34,542 bases of DNA, taken from IMG/VR virus record IMGVR_UViG_3300036761_000820, positions 1-34,542 of that record. One strand, written 5' to 3'. Origin of the DNA: a virus. Numbering within the stretch: position 1 is the first letter of the stretch; each line of letters begins with the position of its first letter. Of the stretch, positions 22,780 to 28,213 are shown piece by piece. The notes under the pieces are model-generated. The model made no database searches, was not told the DNA's origin, and was given only the letters and a program-made list of their open reading frames with translations. Position numbers and translations under genes: made by a program.

Positions 22780-22846
22780 AGGGCTTGCCCTGGACTTTTG
22801 GGCCTCTCGGCCCTGTGTCATCGCACAGGGCAAGTCCTGTTTTTAT
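22780..22846 (+). ncRNA. Structured RNA leader with competing folds (attenuator or antisense RNA candidate)
   Basis: Several stems share segments. A 12-bp outer stem pairs 22781-22792 with 22826-22837 (one G-U). An alternative stem pairs GGACTT 22792-22797 with AAGTCC 22832-22837. Inside are GGGCC-TCTC-GGCCC (22800-22813) and CCTGTG/CACAGG (22812-22817 with 22824-22829). A third option, ACAGG/CCTGT (22825-22829 with 22836-22840), is followed by five T like a terminator. The three-stem plan recalls phage c4-type antisense RNAs, but I cannot confirm a family. The next gene starts 10 bases later. Confidence 0.65.
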
Positions 22847-22856
22847 AGGAGGATAA

Positions 22857-23081
22857 ATGGAAAAACAAATTAAATTTATAATGCGAGGAATTTCAATTTC
22901 TATTAATCAAGACAATGAAATTGTATTAAGTCAACCAAGTGGTATTCAGATTACCGAATTGTCAGAAAGTATCATATTTTTAAGCCGCGATCAAATACCG
23001 ACAATAATTAAATGGCTAAGTGAGATAATAAACGTTACCCCAAACGTTTATAAAGGTAATGTCACAGAGTTGTCACAGTGA
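22857..23081 (+). CDS. Small protein upstream of the replication initiator (unknown)
   Basis: A 74-residue protein of unrecognised family after AGGAGG, just beyond the structured leader. Its 3' end contains one 12-bp iteron (23030-23041), a partial iteron and a TGTCACAG direct repeat. The C-terminus 'INVTPNVYKGNVTELSQ' is thus partly shaped by DNA-level elements. A role in replication control is possible by position. Confidence 0.6.
   Translation: MEKQIKFIMRGISISINQDNEIVLSQPSGIQITELSESIIFLSRDQIPTIIKWLSEIINVTPNVYKGNVTELSQ
23030..23049 (+). repeat. Iteron cluster 1
   Basis: One full iteron AAACGTTACCCC (23030-23041) is followed by AAACGTTT (23042-23049), a perfect 8-bp palindrome. It is about 50 bases upstream of the initiator start and read as NVTPNV, a different frame from clusters 2 and 3. 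Confidence 0.85.
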
Positions 23082-23082
23082 C
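23060..23082 (+). promoter_or_regulatory. Operator-like site before the replication initiator
   Basis: TGTCACAG occurs at 23060-23067 and 23071-23078, 11 bases apart (one helical turn). The second copy is part of a perfect palindrome GTCACAGTGAC (23072-23082). It lies 17 bases before the initiator start codon and overlaps its likely leader, so it may control initiator expression or bind it at the origin. Confidence 0.5.
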
Positions 23083-23098
23083 GTAAGGATAAATAATA

Positions 23099-24019
23099 AT
23101 GGCTATCTATCGAAAAATTTATCCCAGAATTTGGCAATCATTAAATGGTTTAAATGCTATCGAAAAACTTATTGCTCTTTATATTCTATCGGGACCGCAA
23201 ACAAATAGGATCGGGCTTTATCAATTTTCCATTGGCCGATCTATGGAGGATTTAGAAACGTTACCCCAAACGTTACCCCAAACGTTTATTAAATGTTTCA
23301 GGAACGTTATAAAACACCTTGATTGGCTGTATGATGAAAAATTCCGAGTGGTTTATATACCGACCTGGTGGAAATGGAATCCACCGGATAATAAAAATGT
23401 TTTAATAGGCAATTTAAAAGACATAGACGAATTGCCGAACACACCATTATTATCTATATTCTTGAGTAATAAAAAATATTTAGAAAGTAACCTTAAGGAA
23501 ACGTTACCCCAAACGTTACCCCAAACGTTACCCCAAACCGTCGCCGAAACAGAAACAGAAACAGAAACAGAAACAGAAACAGAAGAGAATACTGTTTCAT
23601 GTGAGCTTAAAGTAAAAAAAATAAAAACTAAAATTCAGGAAGCAAAGAAAAAATGCGAAAAAGAATTTCAAGAAAATTTAGAATTGTTTAAAATAAAATA
23701 CCCTGGTATTGATTATCCGGAAGAACTAAGAAAAATGTTGCTTTGGATTGAAGAAAACATAAGCAAAAGTATAAAAAAAACATCATGGAATCTATTCCAA
23801 TCCAATTGGCTATCGAGAGTAAAGCCAGTCTACATGCAGCCCAACAAAAATAATAATCGTTATTCAGTCGACCCCTCAGAGAGGAACCAGCCTAAAACAG
23901 AAAAACCCTTCCATCTACAAGTCATCGAATCAGGCAATACCAGGGATGACCTTGACCCAAACGCCAAGATTATGTTTGATAAAAGCATGAATTTATATCA
24001 AGATGAGGTAAAATCATGA
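23099..24019 (+). CDS. Replication initiator (lambda O / DnaD-like N-terminus) containing iterons
   Basis: A 306-residue protein. Residues about 1-110 look like the winged-helix N-terminus of phage replication initiators ('IYPRIWQSLNGLNAIEKLIALYILSGPQ' region, 'GLYQFSIGRSMEDL', 'VVYIPTWWKWNPPDNKNV'). Residues 53-62 and 134-146 are LPQT repeats encoded by iterons, and an acidic Glu-Thr run follows. The C-terminal part (about 175-305) is helical, with 'RKMLLWIEENISKSIKKTSWNLFQSNWLSRV', and may recruit the helicase. It is followed by nuclease genes. The position of iterons in the gene recalls lambda O. It starts after TAAGGA. Confidence 0.7.
   Translation: MAIYRKIYPRIWQSLNGLNAIEKLIALYILSGPQTNRIGLYQFSIGRSMEDLETLPQTLPQTFIKCFRNVIKHLDWLYDEKFRVVYIPTWWKWNPPDNKNVLIGNLKDIDELPNTPLLSIFLSNKKYLESNLKETLPQTLPQTLPQTVAETETETETETETEENTVSCELKVKKIKTKIQEAKKKCEKEFQENLELFKIKYPGIDYPEELRKMLLWIEENISKSIKKTSWNLFQSNWLSRVKPVYMQPNKNNNRYSVDPSERNQPKTEKPFHLQVIESGNTRDDLDPNAKIMFDKSMNLYQDEVKS
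23256..23309 (+). repeat. Iteron cluster 2
   Basis: Two full 12-bp AAACGTTACCCC units (23256-23267 and 23268-23279), then the palindromic AAACGTTT (23280-23287) and a partial AACGTTA (23303-23309). They are read as TLPQTLPQTF in the initiator. Confidence 0.9.
23499..23540 (+). repeat. Iteron cluster 3
   Basis: Three full AAACGTTACCCC units at 23499-23510, 23511-23522 and 23523-23534, then a decayed AAACCG. The three clusters are about 230-240 bases apart. The Glu-Thr repeat and an A-rich stretch follow directly. Confidence 0.9.
23546..23581 (+). repeat. Simple repeat (GAAACA)6
   Basis: Six exact GAAACA units encode six Glu-Thr pairs in the initiator. The strand is purine-rich and links the iterons to the A-rich segment at about 23594-23700. 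As the unit is six bases, slippage would change length without breaking the frame. Confidence 0.95.
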
Positions 24020-24408
24020 ATTTCAATCATTTTAGCCAAGTCAGTAAATACCGAAACAAGAAAGAAACACTTGACGGCCACGTTTTTGACTCAAAAAAAG
24101 AGGGCAGCGTTTACCTGGAATTAAAAGCGGCCTTAGCGCGAGGTGAAATTAAAAAACTCGAACTACAAAAACGCTTTGAACTCATACCGAATCAGACCGA
24201 AATAATCACAGTTACAAACAAAAAAGGGAAAACCATTGAAAAAGAAAAGGTGATCGAAAGGGCTATTGATTACATTGCAGATTTTGTCATTGAATACCCA
24301 GACGGCGAGGTATCCGTTATTGACTGCAAAGGAATGCGCCTGACCGATTATCGCATGAAGCGCAAATTAATGCGCTATTTTCACGGGATCAAAATTAAGG
24401 AAGTTTAG
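24016..24408 (+). CDS. DUF1064-type PD-(D/E)XK nuclease (Holliday-junction resolvase-like)
   Basis: A 130-residue protein with the DUF1064 pattern: 'KYRNKKETLDG' at 11-21, 'FDSKKEG' with E29, 'ADFVIEYPDGEVSVIDCKG' with D89, D103 and K105, and a 'YRMKRKLMRYFHG' end. The E...D...DxK set is the PD-(D/E)XK core. The family is found in phage replication modules and is thought to act as an endonuclease on branched DNA. It overlaps the initiator by four bases. Confidence 0.8.
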   Translation: MNFNHFSQVSKYRNKKETLDGHVFDSKKEGSVYLELKAALARGEIKKLELQKRFELIPNQTEIITVTNKKGKTIEKEKVIERAIDYIADFVIEYPDGEVSVIDCKGMRLTDYRMKRKLMRYFHGIKIKEV

Positions 24409-24409
24409 T

Positions 24410-24541
24410 TTGAATAAAAATCACTACAATCAACAGGATTTAACGATCGACCAGCTACGTGATAGATACCACTATACTGCCAGTTTAAATAAAGCCTTGC
24501 CTAATCCAAGAGAATCCAGGGGGTTTAAATACCAAAAATAA
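24410..24541 (+). CDS. Small protein with TTG start (unknown)
   Basis: A 43-codon frame (first residues after the start: NKNHYNQQDLTIDQL, end RGFKYQK) fills the gap between two genes. The TTG follows AAGGAAG with a spacing of about six bases and comes one base after the previous stop. No ATG alternative exists near the 5' end. Coding is plausible but unproven. Confidence 0.45.
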   Translation: MNKNHYNQQDLTIDQLRDRYHYTASLNKALPNPRESRGFKYQK

Positions 24542-24546
24542 TAACC

Positions 24547-24861
24547 ATGATCGAAAGAAGTCAACCAATAAAGCCACAAAAAAGGCATCCGCTGCAATGC
24601 TTTGAAATCAATTGCCAGGATGATTATATTAAAGTACTGGCCGTTGTCGAGAGTTTTATATTAGAGGGGCAGCATTTTCAACTTTGCAGTTTTAGCGAGC
24701 CGCCCAGGGTCGAAATAGAATTATTTAAAAAAATCATCCCGAACGGGTCAATTAATAAACGAACCAATACGAAAAGCTTTCACCAAACCCTTAAAAACAA
24801 GCAGCTCGCCAAGGAAATCGCGGCGAAACTAAGCCGGGAGGTCAGAGAATGGAATATCTAA
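24547..24861 (+). CDS. Unknown 104-residue protein of the replication module
   Basis: A small alpha/beta protein with 'YIKVLAVVESFILEGQHFQLCSF' strands (about 27-49) and a basic, helical C-terminal half ('NKQLAKEIAAKLSREV'). No family is recognised. There is no clear ribosome site. It overlaps the nucleotidyltransferase gene by 13 bases, suggesting a linked function. Confidence 0.6.
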   Translation: MIERSQPIKPQKRHPLQCFEINCQDDYIKVLAVVESFILEGQHFQLCSFSEPPRVEIELFKKIIPNGSINKRTNTKSFHQTLKNKQLAKEIAAKLSREVREWNI

Positions 24862-25346
24862 AGGCTTTGGCAATTGCTGAAGAAATAAAAAGTCAAATGG
24901 CTCCATTTTGCGAGCGGATAGAAATTGCCGGGAGTATCAGAAGGCAATGCCCGTTTTGTAATGACATTGAAATCGTAGCAATTAGAAAGTCTGCTTATTT
25001 GTTGGAACTATCCGATTTAATCGGACAATGGAAAAAAATAAAAGGGGAAGTCTCGGGGAAATATACTGCCAGGCTTCACCCGACCGGAATGCAAATTGAT
25101 ATTTTCTTTGCTACTCCTAAAAATTGGGGCAGTATATTTTTAATCCGCACTGGCTCAGCAGACTTTTCAAAAAGAATAGCGCAGGCATGGTCGAAGAAGG
25201 GTTATTATTCTAACGGAGGAGTTTTATACAGAAAGCAAATTTCTTGCGAAGGGGCCGAACTCGGCGACCCTGTTTATATCCGCGAAGAAAAAGACCTTTT
25301 CGACTTGCTAAAAATCACCTGGGTCGAACCAGAATTGAGGGTTTAG
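24849..25346 (+). CDS. DNA polymerase beta-like nucleotidyltransferase
   Basis: A 165-residue protein with the pol-beta palm signature: 'IEIAGSIRRQCPFCNDIEIV' (24-43), with GS at 28-29 and metal-binding D39 and E41, then D84 in 'MQIDIFFATP'. The following 'NWGSIFLIRTGSADFSKRIAQ' and 'EEKDLFDLLKITWVEPELR' are the thumb-side elements typical of family X polymerases. It lacks the 8-kDa lyase and most of the fingers. It starts after GGGAGG and ends near a run of small genes. It may repair gaps or modify ends; its substrate is unknown. Confidence 0.8.
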   Translation: MEYLKALAIAEEIKSQMAPFCERIEIAGSIRRQCPFCNDIEIVAIRKSAYLLELSDLIGQWKKIKGEVSGKYTARLHPTGMQIDIFFATPKNWGSIFLIRTGSADFSKRIAQAWSKKGYYSNGGVLYRKQISCEGAELGDPVYIREEKDLFDLLKITWVEPELRV

Positions 25347-25355
25347 AGGGAGCCA

Positions 25356-25607
25356 ATGACAGCAAAATGGGATTTTAACGCGTTTCGCATAGACGATCAC
25401 CCGACAGACACCAATTGTTTCACATGCGGGCTGCCATTCAACATGGCGATAACGGGGCAGCCAATATCACATACATGCACGGTGAACTATACCAAGATCC
25501 AATTATGTGACAAATGCTTCCCGGAGGTTGATTTTAAATTGCAGAAAGCTTTGCAGCAAGCTATTTTAGATATCGAATTTATTATGGAGGCTAAATGCGA
25601 GGAATAA
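25356..25607 (+). CDS. Small zinc-binding protein
   Basis: An 83-residue protein with cysteine pairs at 21-24 (CFTC) and 50-53 (CDKC-type) and a C-terminal helix. It starts after AGGGAG. One of the small Cys-rich proteins; no function is recognised. Confidence 0.65.
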   Translation: MTAKWDFNAFRIDDHPTDTNCFTCGLPFNMAITGQPISHTCTVNYTKIQLCDKCFPEVDFKLQKALQQAILDIEFIMEAKCEE

Positions 25608-25879
25608 AAGTTAAGATTATTGACGGGCAATTGGATTTTAATGACCAATGCCCTTTTGAACAATGTGATTTGATGTATATTTCCGATTATCGAAAAATTA
25701 TAGCCGAAAAAGACAAAATTATTGAGGAATTAATATTTTCTCTTGGATCATTTATTGACAATGATAAATGTGAACTTGATCACCATGGGGAATGCCAAAT
25801 GCATGGTAGTTTTAGCAATGGTGGCTGTATCATGTTATTTGCAAGAGCAATCTTAAGAAAAGCACGGGAGGCCGAATGA
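25595..25879 (+). CDS. Unknown Cys/His-rich small protein
   Basis: A 94-residue protein with GGAGG before its ATG. It has 'QCPFEQC' (18-24), a helical 'YRKIIAEKDKIIEELIFSLG' section, then 'CELDHHGECQMHG' (59-71), whose Cys and His residues could bind a metal. It overlaps neighbours at both ends (13 and 4 bases). Confidence 0.6.
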   Translation: MRGIKVKIIDGQLDFNDQCPFEQCDLMYISDYRKIIAEKDKIIEELIFSLGSFIDNDKCELDHHGECQMHGSFSNGGCIMLFARAILRKAREAE

Positions 25880-26025
25880 TCCATCTATTAATCGGCTTTT
25901 GCTTTGGCTTTTGCCTGGCTTGCTTTATTCTGGCAATCATTATCTGGAAAGCCGGAAAGGTGATGATTGTCCGCCGGGATAATGTCAAAATTTTCAATGT
26001 CGATCATTGGGAAAAGGTGATTTAG
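25876..26025 (+). CDS. Small single-pass membrane protein (49 residues)
   Basis: The frame starts ATG 25876 within the previous stop (ATGA) and ends at TAG 26023-26025. It has one membrane helix (about 3-24, 'HLLIGFCFGFCLACFILAII') followed by a basic stretch ('RRDNVKIFNVDHWEKVI'). No function is recognised. Confidence 0.6.
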   Translation: MIHLLIGFCFGFCLACFILAIIIWKAGKVMIVRRDNVKIFNVDHWEKVI

Positions 26026-26035
26026 GAGGAAAAAC

Positions 26036-26185
26036 ATGATTGTTAATTGGTGTGGAAGCATAAAATACGGTTGGACATGCCCGAAATGTGGCTGTTCTTA
26101 TGCACCCTGGGTGAGTAAGTGCTTCTCGGAAACATGCAAAGAGAAAATCGAATCCTTGGAAAAAGATAAAGAGGTAAAAAAATGA
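26036..26185 (+). CDS. Small Cys-rich protein (49 residues)
   Basis: It follows AGGAGG and overlaps the next start by four bases. 'WTCPKCGCSY' (13-22) with further cysteines at about 29 and 34 can form a zinc ribbon. The C-terminus is a charged helix. No specific function. Confidence 0.6.
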   Translation: MIVNWCGSIKYGWTCPKCGCSYAPWVSKCFSETCKEKIESLEKDKEVKK

Positions 26186-26379
26186 ATGCCGAAGTCATCC
26201 AAGAACCCGGCCAGCAAATTTTTAAAAGCCGCTTTAAATGCCCGCGATGCGGAATCACCGGCATATTAAGAACGTATGTCAAACCGCCCGAAGAGGAAAC
26301 ATTGATATTATGCCCGCCATGCACTAAGAAGCTGAGAAACAAAAAGCCGAAATCAAAATTGCCTAAAAAGACGAGGTGA
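26182..26379 (+). CDS. Small zinc-ribbon protein
   Basis: A 65-residue protein with 'KCPRCG' (19-24) and 'LCPPCTKK' (about 43-50), the two knuckles of a zinc ribbon, followed by a Lys-rich tail that could bind nucleic acid. It is translationally coupled to the preceding gene. Confidence 0.65.
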   Translation: MNAEVIQEPGQQIFKSRFKCPRCGITGILRTYVKPPEEETLILCPPCTKKLRNKKPKSKLPKKTR

Positions 26380-26383
26380 AAAA

Positions 26384-26581
26384 ATGAAAAAGGCAATGAA
26401 AGTAATTTATAACTGCAATGTTCATGTTTGCGAAAACAAAAAATGTAATTTTCAATTTGAAATCGCATGGATTAAACCTGAGGATGAAGAATATTCCTTC
26501 ATCTGTGATGGGGAATCATGGGATTACAATCCCAAATTTTGCCCTAGCTGCGGCAAAAAGTTTGAGGTGAAAAATGTCTGA
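26384..26581 (+). CDS. Small zinc-ribbon protein
   Basis: A 65-residue protein with a first Cys pair near 11-21 ('CNVHVCENKKC') and a second 'FCPSCGKKF' (about 53-61). The layout is a small zinc ribbon, like its neighbours. It overlaps the endolysin gene by eight bases. Confidence 0.65.
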   Translation: MKKAMKVIYNCNVHVCENKKCNFQFEIAWIKPEDEEYSFICDGESWDYNPKFCPSCGKKFEVKNV

Positions 26582-27083
26582 ATTATCACAAAAAATCTTA
26601 GAGGTCGCTATCGAGGAAATAGAGGCCGGGGCCGGGGAAATCGGGGAAAATAATGCCGGGCCATGGGTTGAAAAATACCTGAATGGGATCGTGGAATCTC
26701 CCGCAAATTGGTGTTGTGGCTTCATTTGCTGGTGTATTAATGAGGCTTTCGGCATCCTAAGAAATTATGCAAAATTAAACGTTTTAGAGAAATGGCCCTG
26801 GATACCAGAATATACATTGTCAGCCCGAAATCTCTTCAGACAATTTGTTGCCATAAATGCAATAAGGGAAGGTGATGAAATTCCCGAACCCGGCGACCTC
26901 ATTTTTTTCTGGCGGGAATCCCCGGCAAGCTGGCTCGGGCATGTGGGGATTGTTGAGAAAGTCAATGGCTTTGAATTGTTAACCATCCAAGGCAATACCG
27001 GGAATTTCCCAAGTAAAGTCAAAAGAATTAAATACCAAAATTGGAAAACAATAAAAACCCTTTTGGGGTTTGGGAGGCTTTAA
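26574..27083 (+). CDS. CHAP-domain peptidoglycan hydrolase (endolysin)
   Basis: A 169-residue single-domain enzyme. 'NWCCGFICW' (45-53) is the catalytic Cys helix (C47 expected), 'GDLIFFW' (107-113) the usual strand, 'GHVGIVEKVNG' (122-132) holds the catalytic His (H123), and 'TIQGNTG' (137-143) the polar third residue. CHAP enzymes cleave peptidoglycan peptide or amide bonds. No signal peptide or separate wall-binding domain is visible, so release would need the holin. It is about 12 kb from the holin-like genes. Overlaps both neighbours. Confidence 0.85.
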   Translation: MSELSQKILEVAIEEIEAGAGEIGENNAGPWVEKYLNGIVESPANWCCGFICWCINEAFGILRNYAKLNVLEKWPWIPEYTLSARNLFRQFVAINAIREGDEIPEPGDLIFFWRESPASWLGHVGIVEKVNGFELLTIQGNTGNFPSKVKRIKYQNWKTIKTLLGFGRL

Positions 27084-27268
27084 TGGTGAAAATTGATTGC
27101 GAATGGAGTCAAGATGAGTATGACGACTTCGAAAGCGGTGCTTGGAACGCCGATTGCGGAGAGACTTTTTATATCTGTGAAGGAACGCCCGCAGAAAACG
27201 GAATTAAGTTTTGTTGTTTTTGCGGGAAACCGCTTAAACAAAAAATATACAAGGAGGATATTGAATGA
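27083..27268 (+). CDS. Small zinc-binding protein
   Basis: A 61-residue protein; the start at ATG 27083 shares the endolysin stop (TAATG), and an upstream extension in the same frame is not needed. Cysteines at 'DCEWS', 'DCGETFYIC' and 'KFCCFCGKPL' suggest one zinc site. The acidic middle is unusual compared with the other Cys-rich proteins. Function is unknown. Confidence 0.6.
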   Translation: MVKIDCEWSQDEYDDFESGAWNADCGETFYICEGTPAENGIKFCCFCGKPLKQKIYKEDIE

Positions 27269-27450
27269 AAACATTTTTCGTTACCAAAAAAAAACTGTAT
27301 CAAAATTGCCCGCTTAAAATGAAAAAAAATCCCGTGGATAAGGACGGCAAACAGATACTTTCATTGCCATCCGGTTGCGGCCCGTGTGGGAATGCCAGTT
27401 GGAATTTATTTTCAATGGGCTTTGAATGTGTTTTTTCCGGACCGTATTAA
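27265..27450 (+). CDS. Small Cys-rich protein (unknown)
   Basis: A 61-residue protein with a basic N-terminal half (MKTFFVTKKKLYQNCPLKMK) and 'SGCGPCGNASWN' near 37-48. It overlaps the preceding gene by four bases (ATGA) and follows AAGGAGG. No family is recognised. Confidence 0.55.
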   Translation: MKTFFVTKKKLYQNCPLKMKKNPVDKDGKQILSLPSGCGPCGNASWNLFSMGFECVFSGPY

Positions 27451-27462
27451 GGAATTTCCGCA

Positions 27463-27558
27463 ATGAGACTTAATTGGCAGCCTATCGTTTTTATTTTATG
27501 GATCATTTTTTTAATGATCGTTTGTATAATTATGATTTTTCACTGTATAAAATCTTAG
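27463..27558 (+). CDS. Mini membrane protein (31 residues)
   Basis: A 31-codon frame preceded by AAGGA. Almost all of it is one hydrophobic helix (Ile/Phe/Leu/Met, 'IVFILWIIFLMIVCIIMIF'). It fills the gap between two genes, and the alternative frame lacks a ribosome site here. A tiny holin-like or membrane regulator is possible. Confidence 0.5.
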   Translation: MRLNWQPIVFILWIIFLMIVCIIMIFHCIKS

Positions 27559-27569
27559 GAGGTAAAGCA

Positions 27570-27725
27570 ATGGTTAACGGGGAGTATGGAAAAATTTATG
27601 ATGAAATTGGAATAGCAACATTTAAAGCTCAGATCGAGGGGCGCGAAGAACTACCGATAAAAGTTGAGGACGCTATTAAGCTTTTTGCCTTCATCGAGTC
27701 GCTTAAATCACAAATAACCGAATAA
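27570..27725 (+). CDS. Small acidic protein (unknown)
   Basis: A 51-residue protein. ATG 27570 is chosen because AGGAGG lies eight bases before it. A longer in-frame form from 27474 would overlap the mini membrane gene and has no ribosome site. It is mainly helical with 'GREELPIKVEDAIKLFAFIESL' at the end. No family recognised. Confidence 0.6.
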   Translation: MVNGEYGKIYDEIGIATFKAQIEGREELPIKVEDAIKLFAFIESLKSQITE

Positions 27726-27741
27726 AACAGGAGGTAAAGTA

Positions 27742-27987
27742 ATGCAGCAAATGATCCAAAATATCAAACCCGATGTGTATTATTCCAGGTTTGAAATTCA
27801 GACCGTCTTGAAAGTCAGTCCTGATACAATCTACCGGTGGATTACCCAGGGCCTGATTATCAGAAAATTTGTGGCAAACGAGGTCAGAAAATTTAAAATG
27901 AAACTGCCCGCATTTAAAGCCGGAGCAGACTACCGAGTTTTGGGAGCAGACCTTCAGGAGTTTATTAAAAAAAAAACTGAAAATTAA
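27742..27987 (+). CDS. Helix-turn-helix DNA-binding protein (MerR/excisionase-like)
   Basis: An 81-residue protein with 'YYSRFEIQTVLKVSPDTIYRW' (13-33) followed by 'ITQGLIIRKF', the winged helix-turn-helix of MerR-like and excisionase-like proteins. The rest is basic. It is the last gene before the conserved leader at 27987 and the packaging module, so it could activate late transcription (inference). It starts after AGGAGG. Confidence 0.7.
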   Translation: MQQMIQNIKPDVYYSRFEIQTVLKVSPDTIYRWITQGLIIRKFVANEVRKFKMKLPAFKAGADYRVLGADLQEFIKKKTEN

Positions 27988-28075
27988 TTTTTCCTATGCA
28001 AACAGACGCAAACCTCCGTAGATAGCCCGTCGCTTTTCATTATTTTCGAGATTATTATAAAGCAGGAGGTCATCA
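27987..28075 (+). promoter_or_regulatory. Conserved late leader, copy A
   Basis: ATTTTTCCTATG followed by a YAAA...GRC..AAA pattern begins 89 bases before the next ATG. The same element begins 90 bases before the protease gene at 33504. The similarity continues loosely (pyrimidine-rich 'CGCTTT' zone, then AT-rich, then ribosome site). A late promoter or activator site is likely. Confidence 0.55.
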
Positions 28076-28213
28076 ATGCCAGTAACAAAAGTTAAAGGCG
28101 GATTTAAAATATTTTCAAAAACTGGAAAAGCCCTGTCAAAAAAGCCCCTGACTAAAGCCAAAGCCAAGCGTCAACTTCGAGCGGTTAAAATGAGCCAAGG
28201 TGAAAGAAAGTAA
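28076..28213 (+). CDS. Small basic phage protein (45 residues)
   Basis: The frame begins with ATG after AGGAGG and ends in TAA shared with the next ATG (TAATG). The N-terminus 'MPVTKVKGGFKIFSKTGKAL' with following Lys/Ala/Arg-rich helix matches a common type of small basic phage protein that starts with a 'GGY/F...GK' motif. Function unknown; perhaps nucleic-acid binding. Confidence 0.75.
   Translation: MPVTKVKGGFKIFSKTGKALSKKPLTKAKAKRQLRAVKMSQGERK

Larger units (their letters stand above)
23030..23700. other. Probable origin of replication
   Basis: Six full 12-bp iterons in three clusters, partial copies, a palindrome, a purine repeat and an A-rich tract are concentrated around and within the replication initiator gene. 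This is the architecture of lambda-like origins (iterons inside O followed by an AT-rich unwinding region). Initiator binding and unwinding here are inferred. Confidence 0.65.

Noticed and set aside
23256-23540. CRISPR-like array
   Set aside because: The 12-bp units are directly adjacent without spacers of constant length and lie in coding sequence. Iterons explain them better.
27474-27569. N-terminal extension of the gene at 27570
   Set aside because: The extension has no ribosome site and overlaps the mini membrane gene. AGGAGG lies right before ATG 27570.
27742-27987. Excisionase of a temperate phage
   Set aside because: The helix-turn-helix resembles excisionases, but no integrase or attachment site was found, so a general DNA-binding role is stated.
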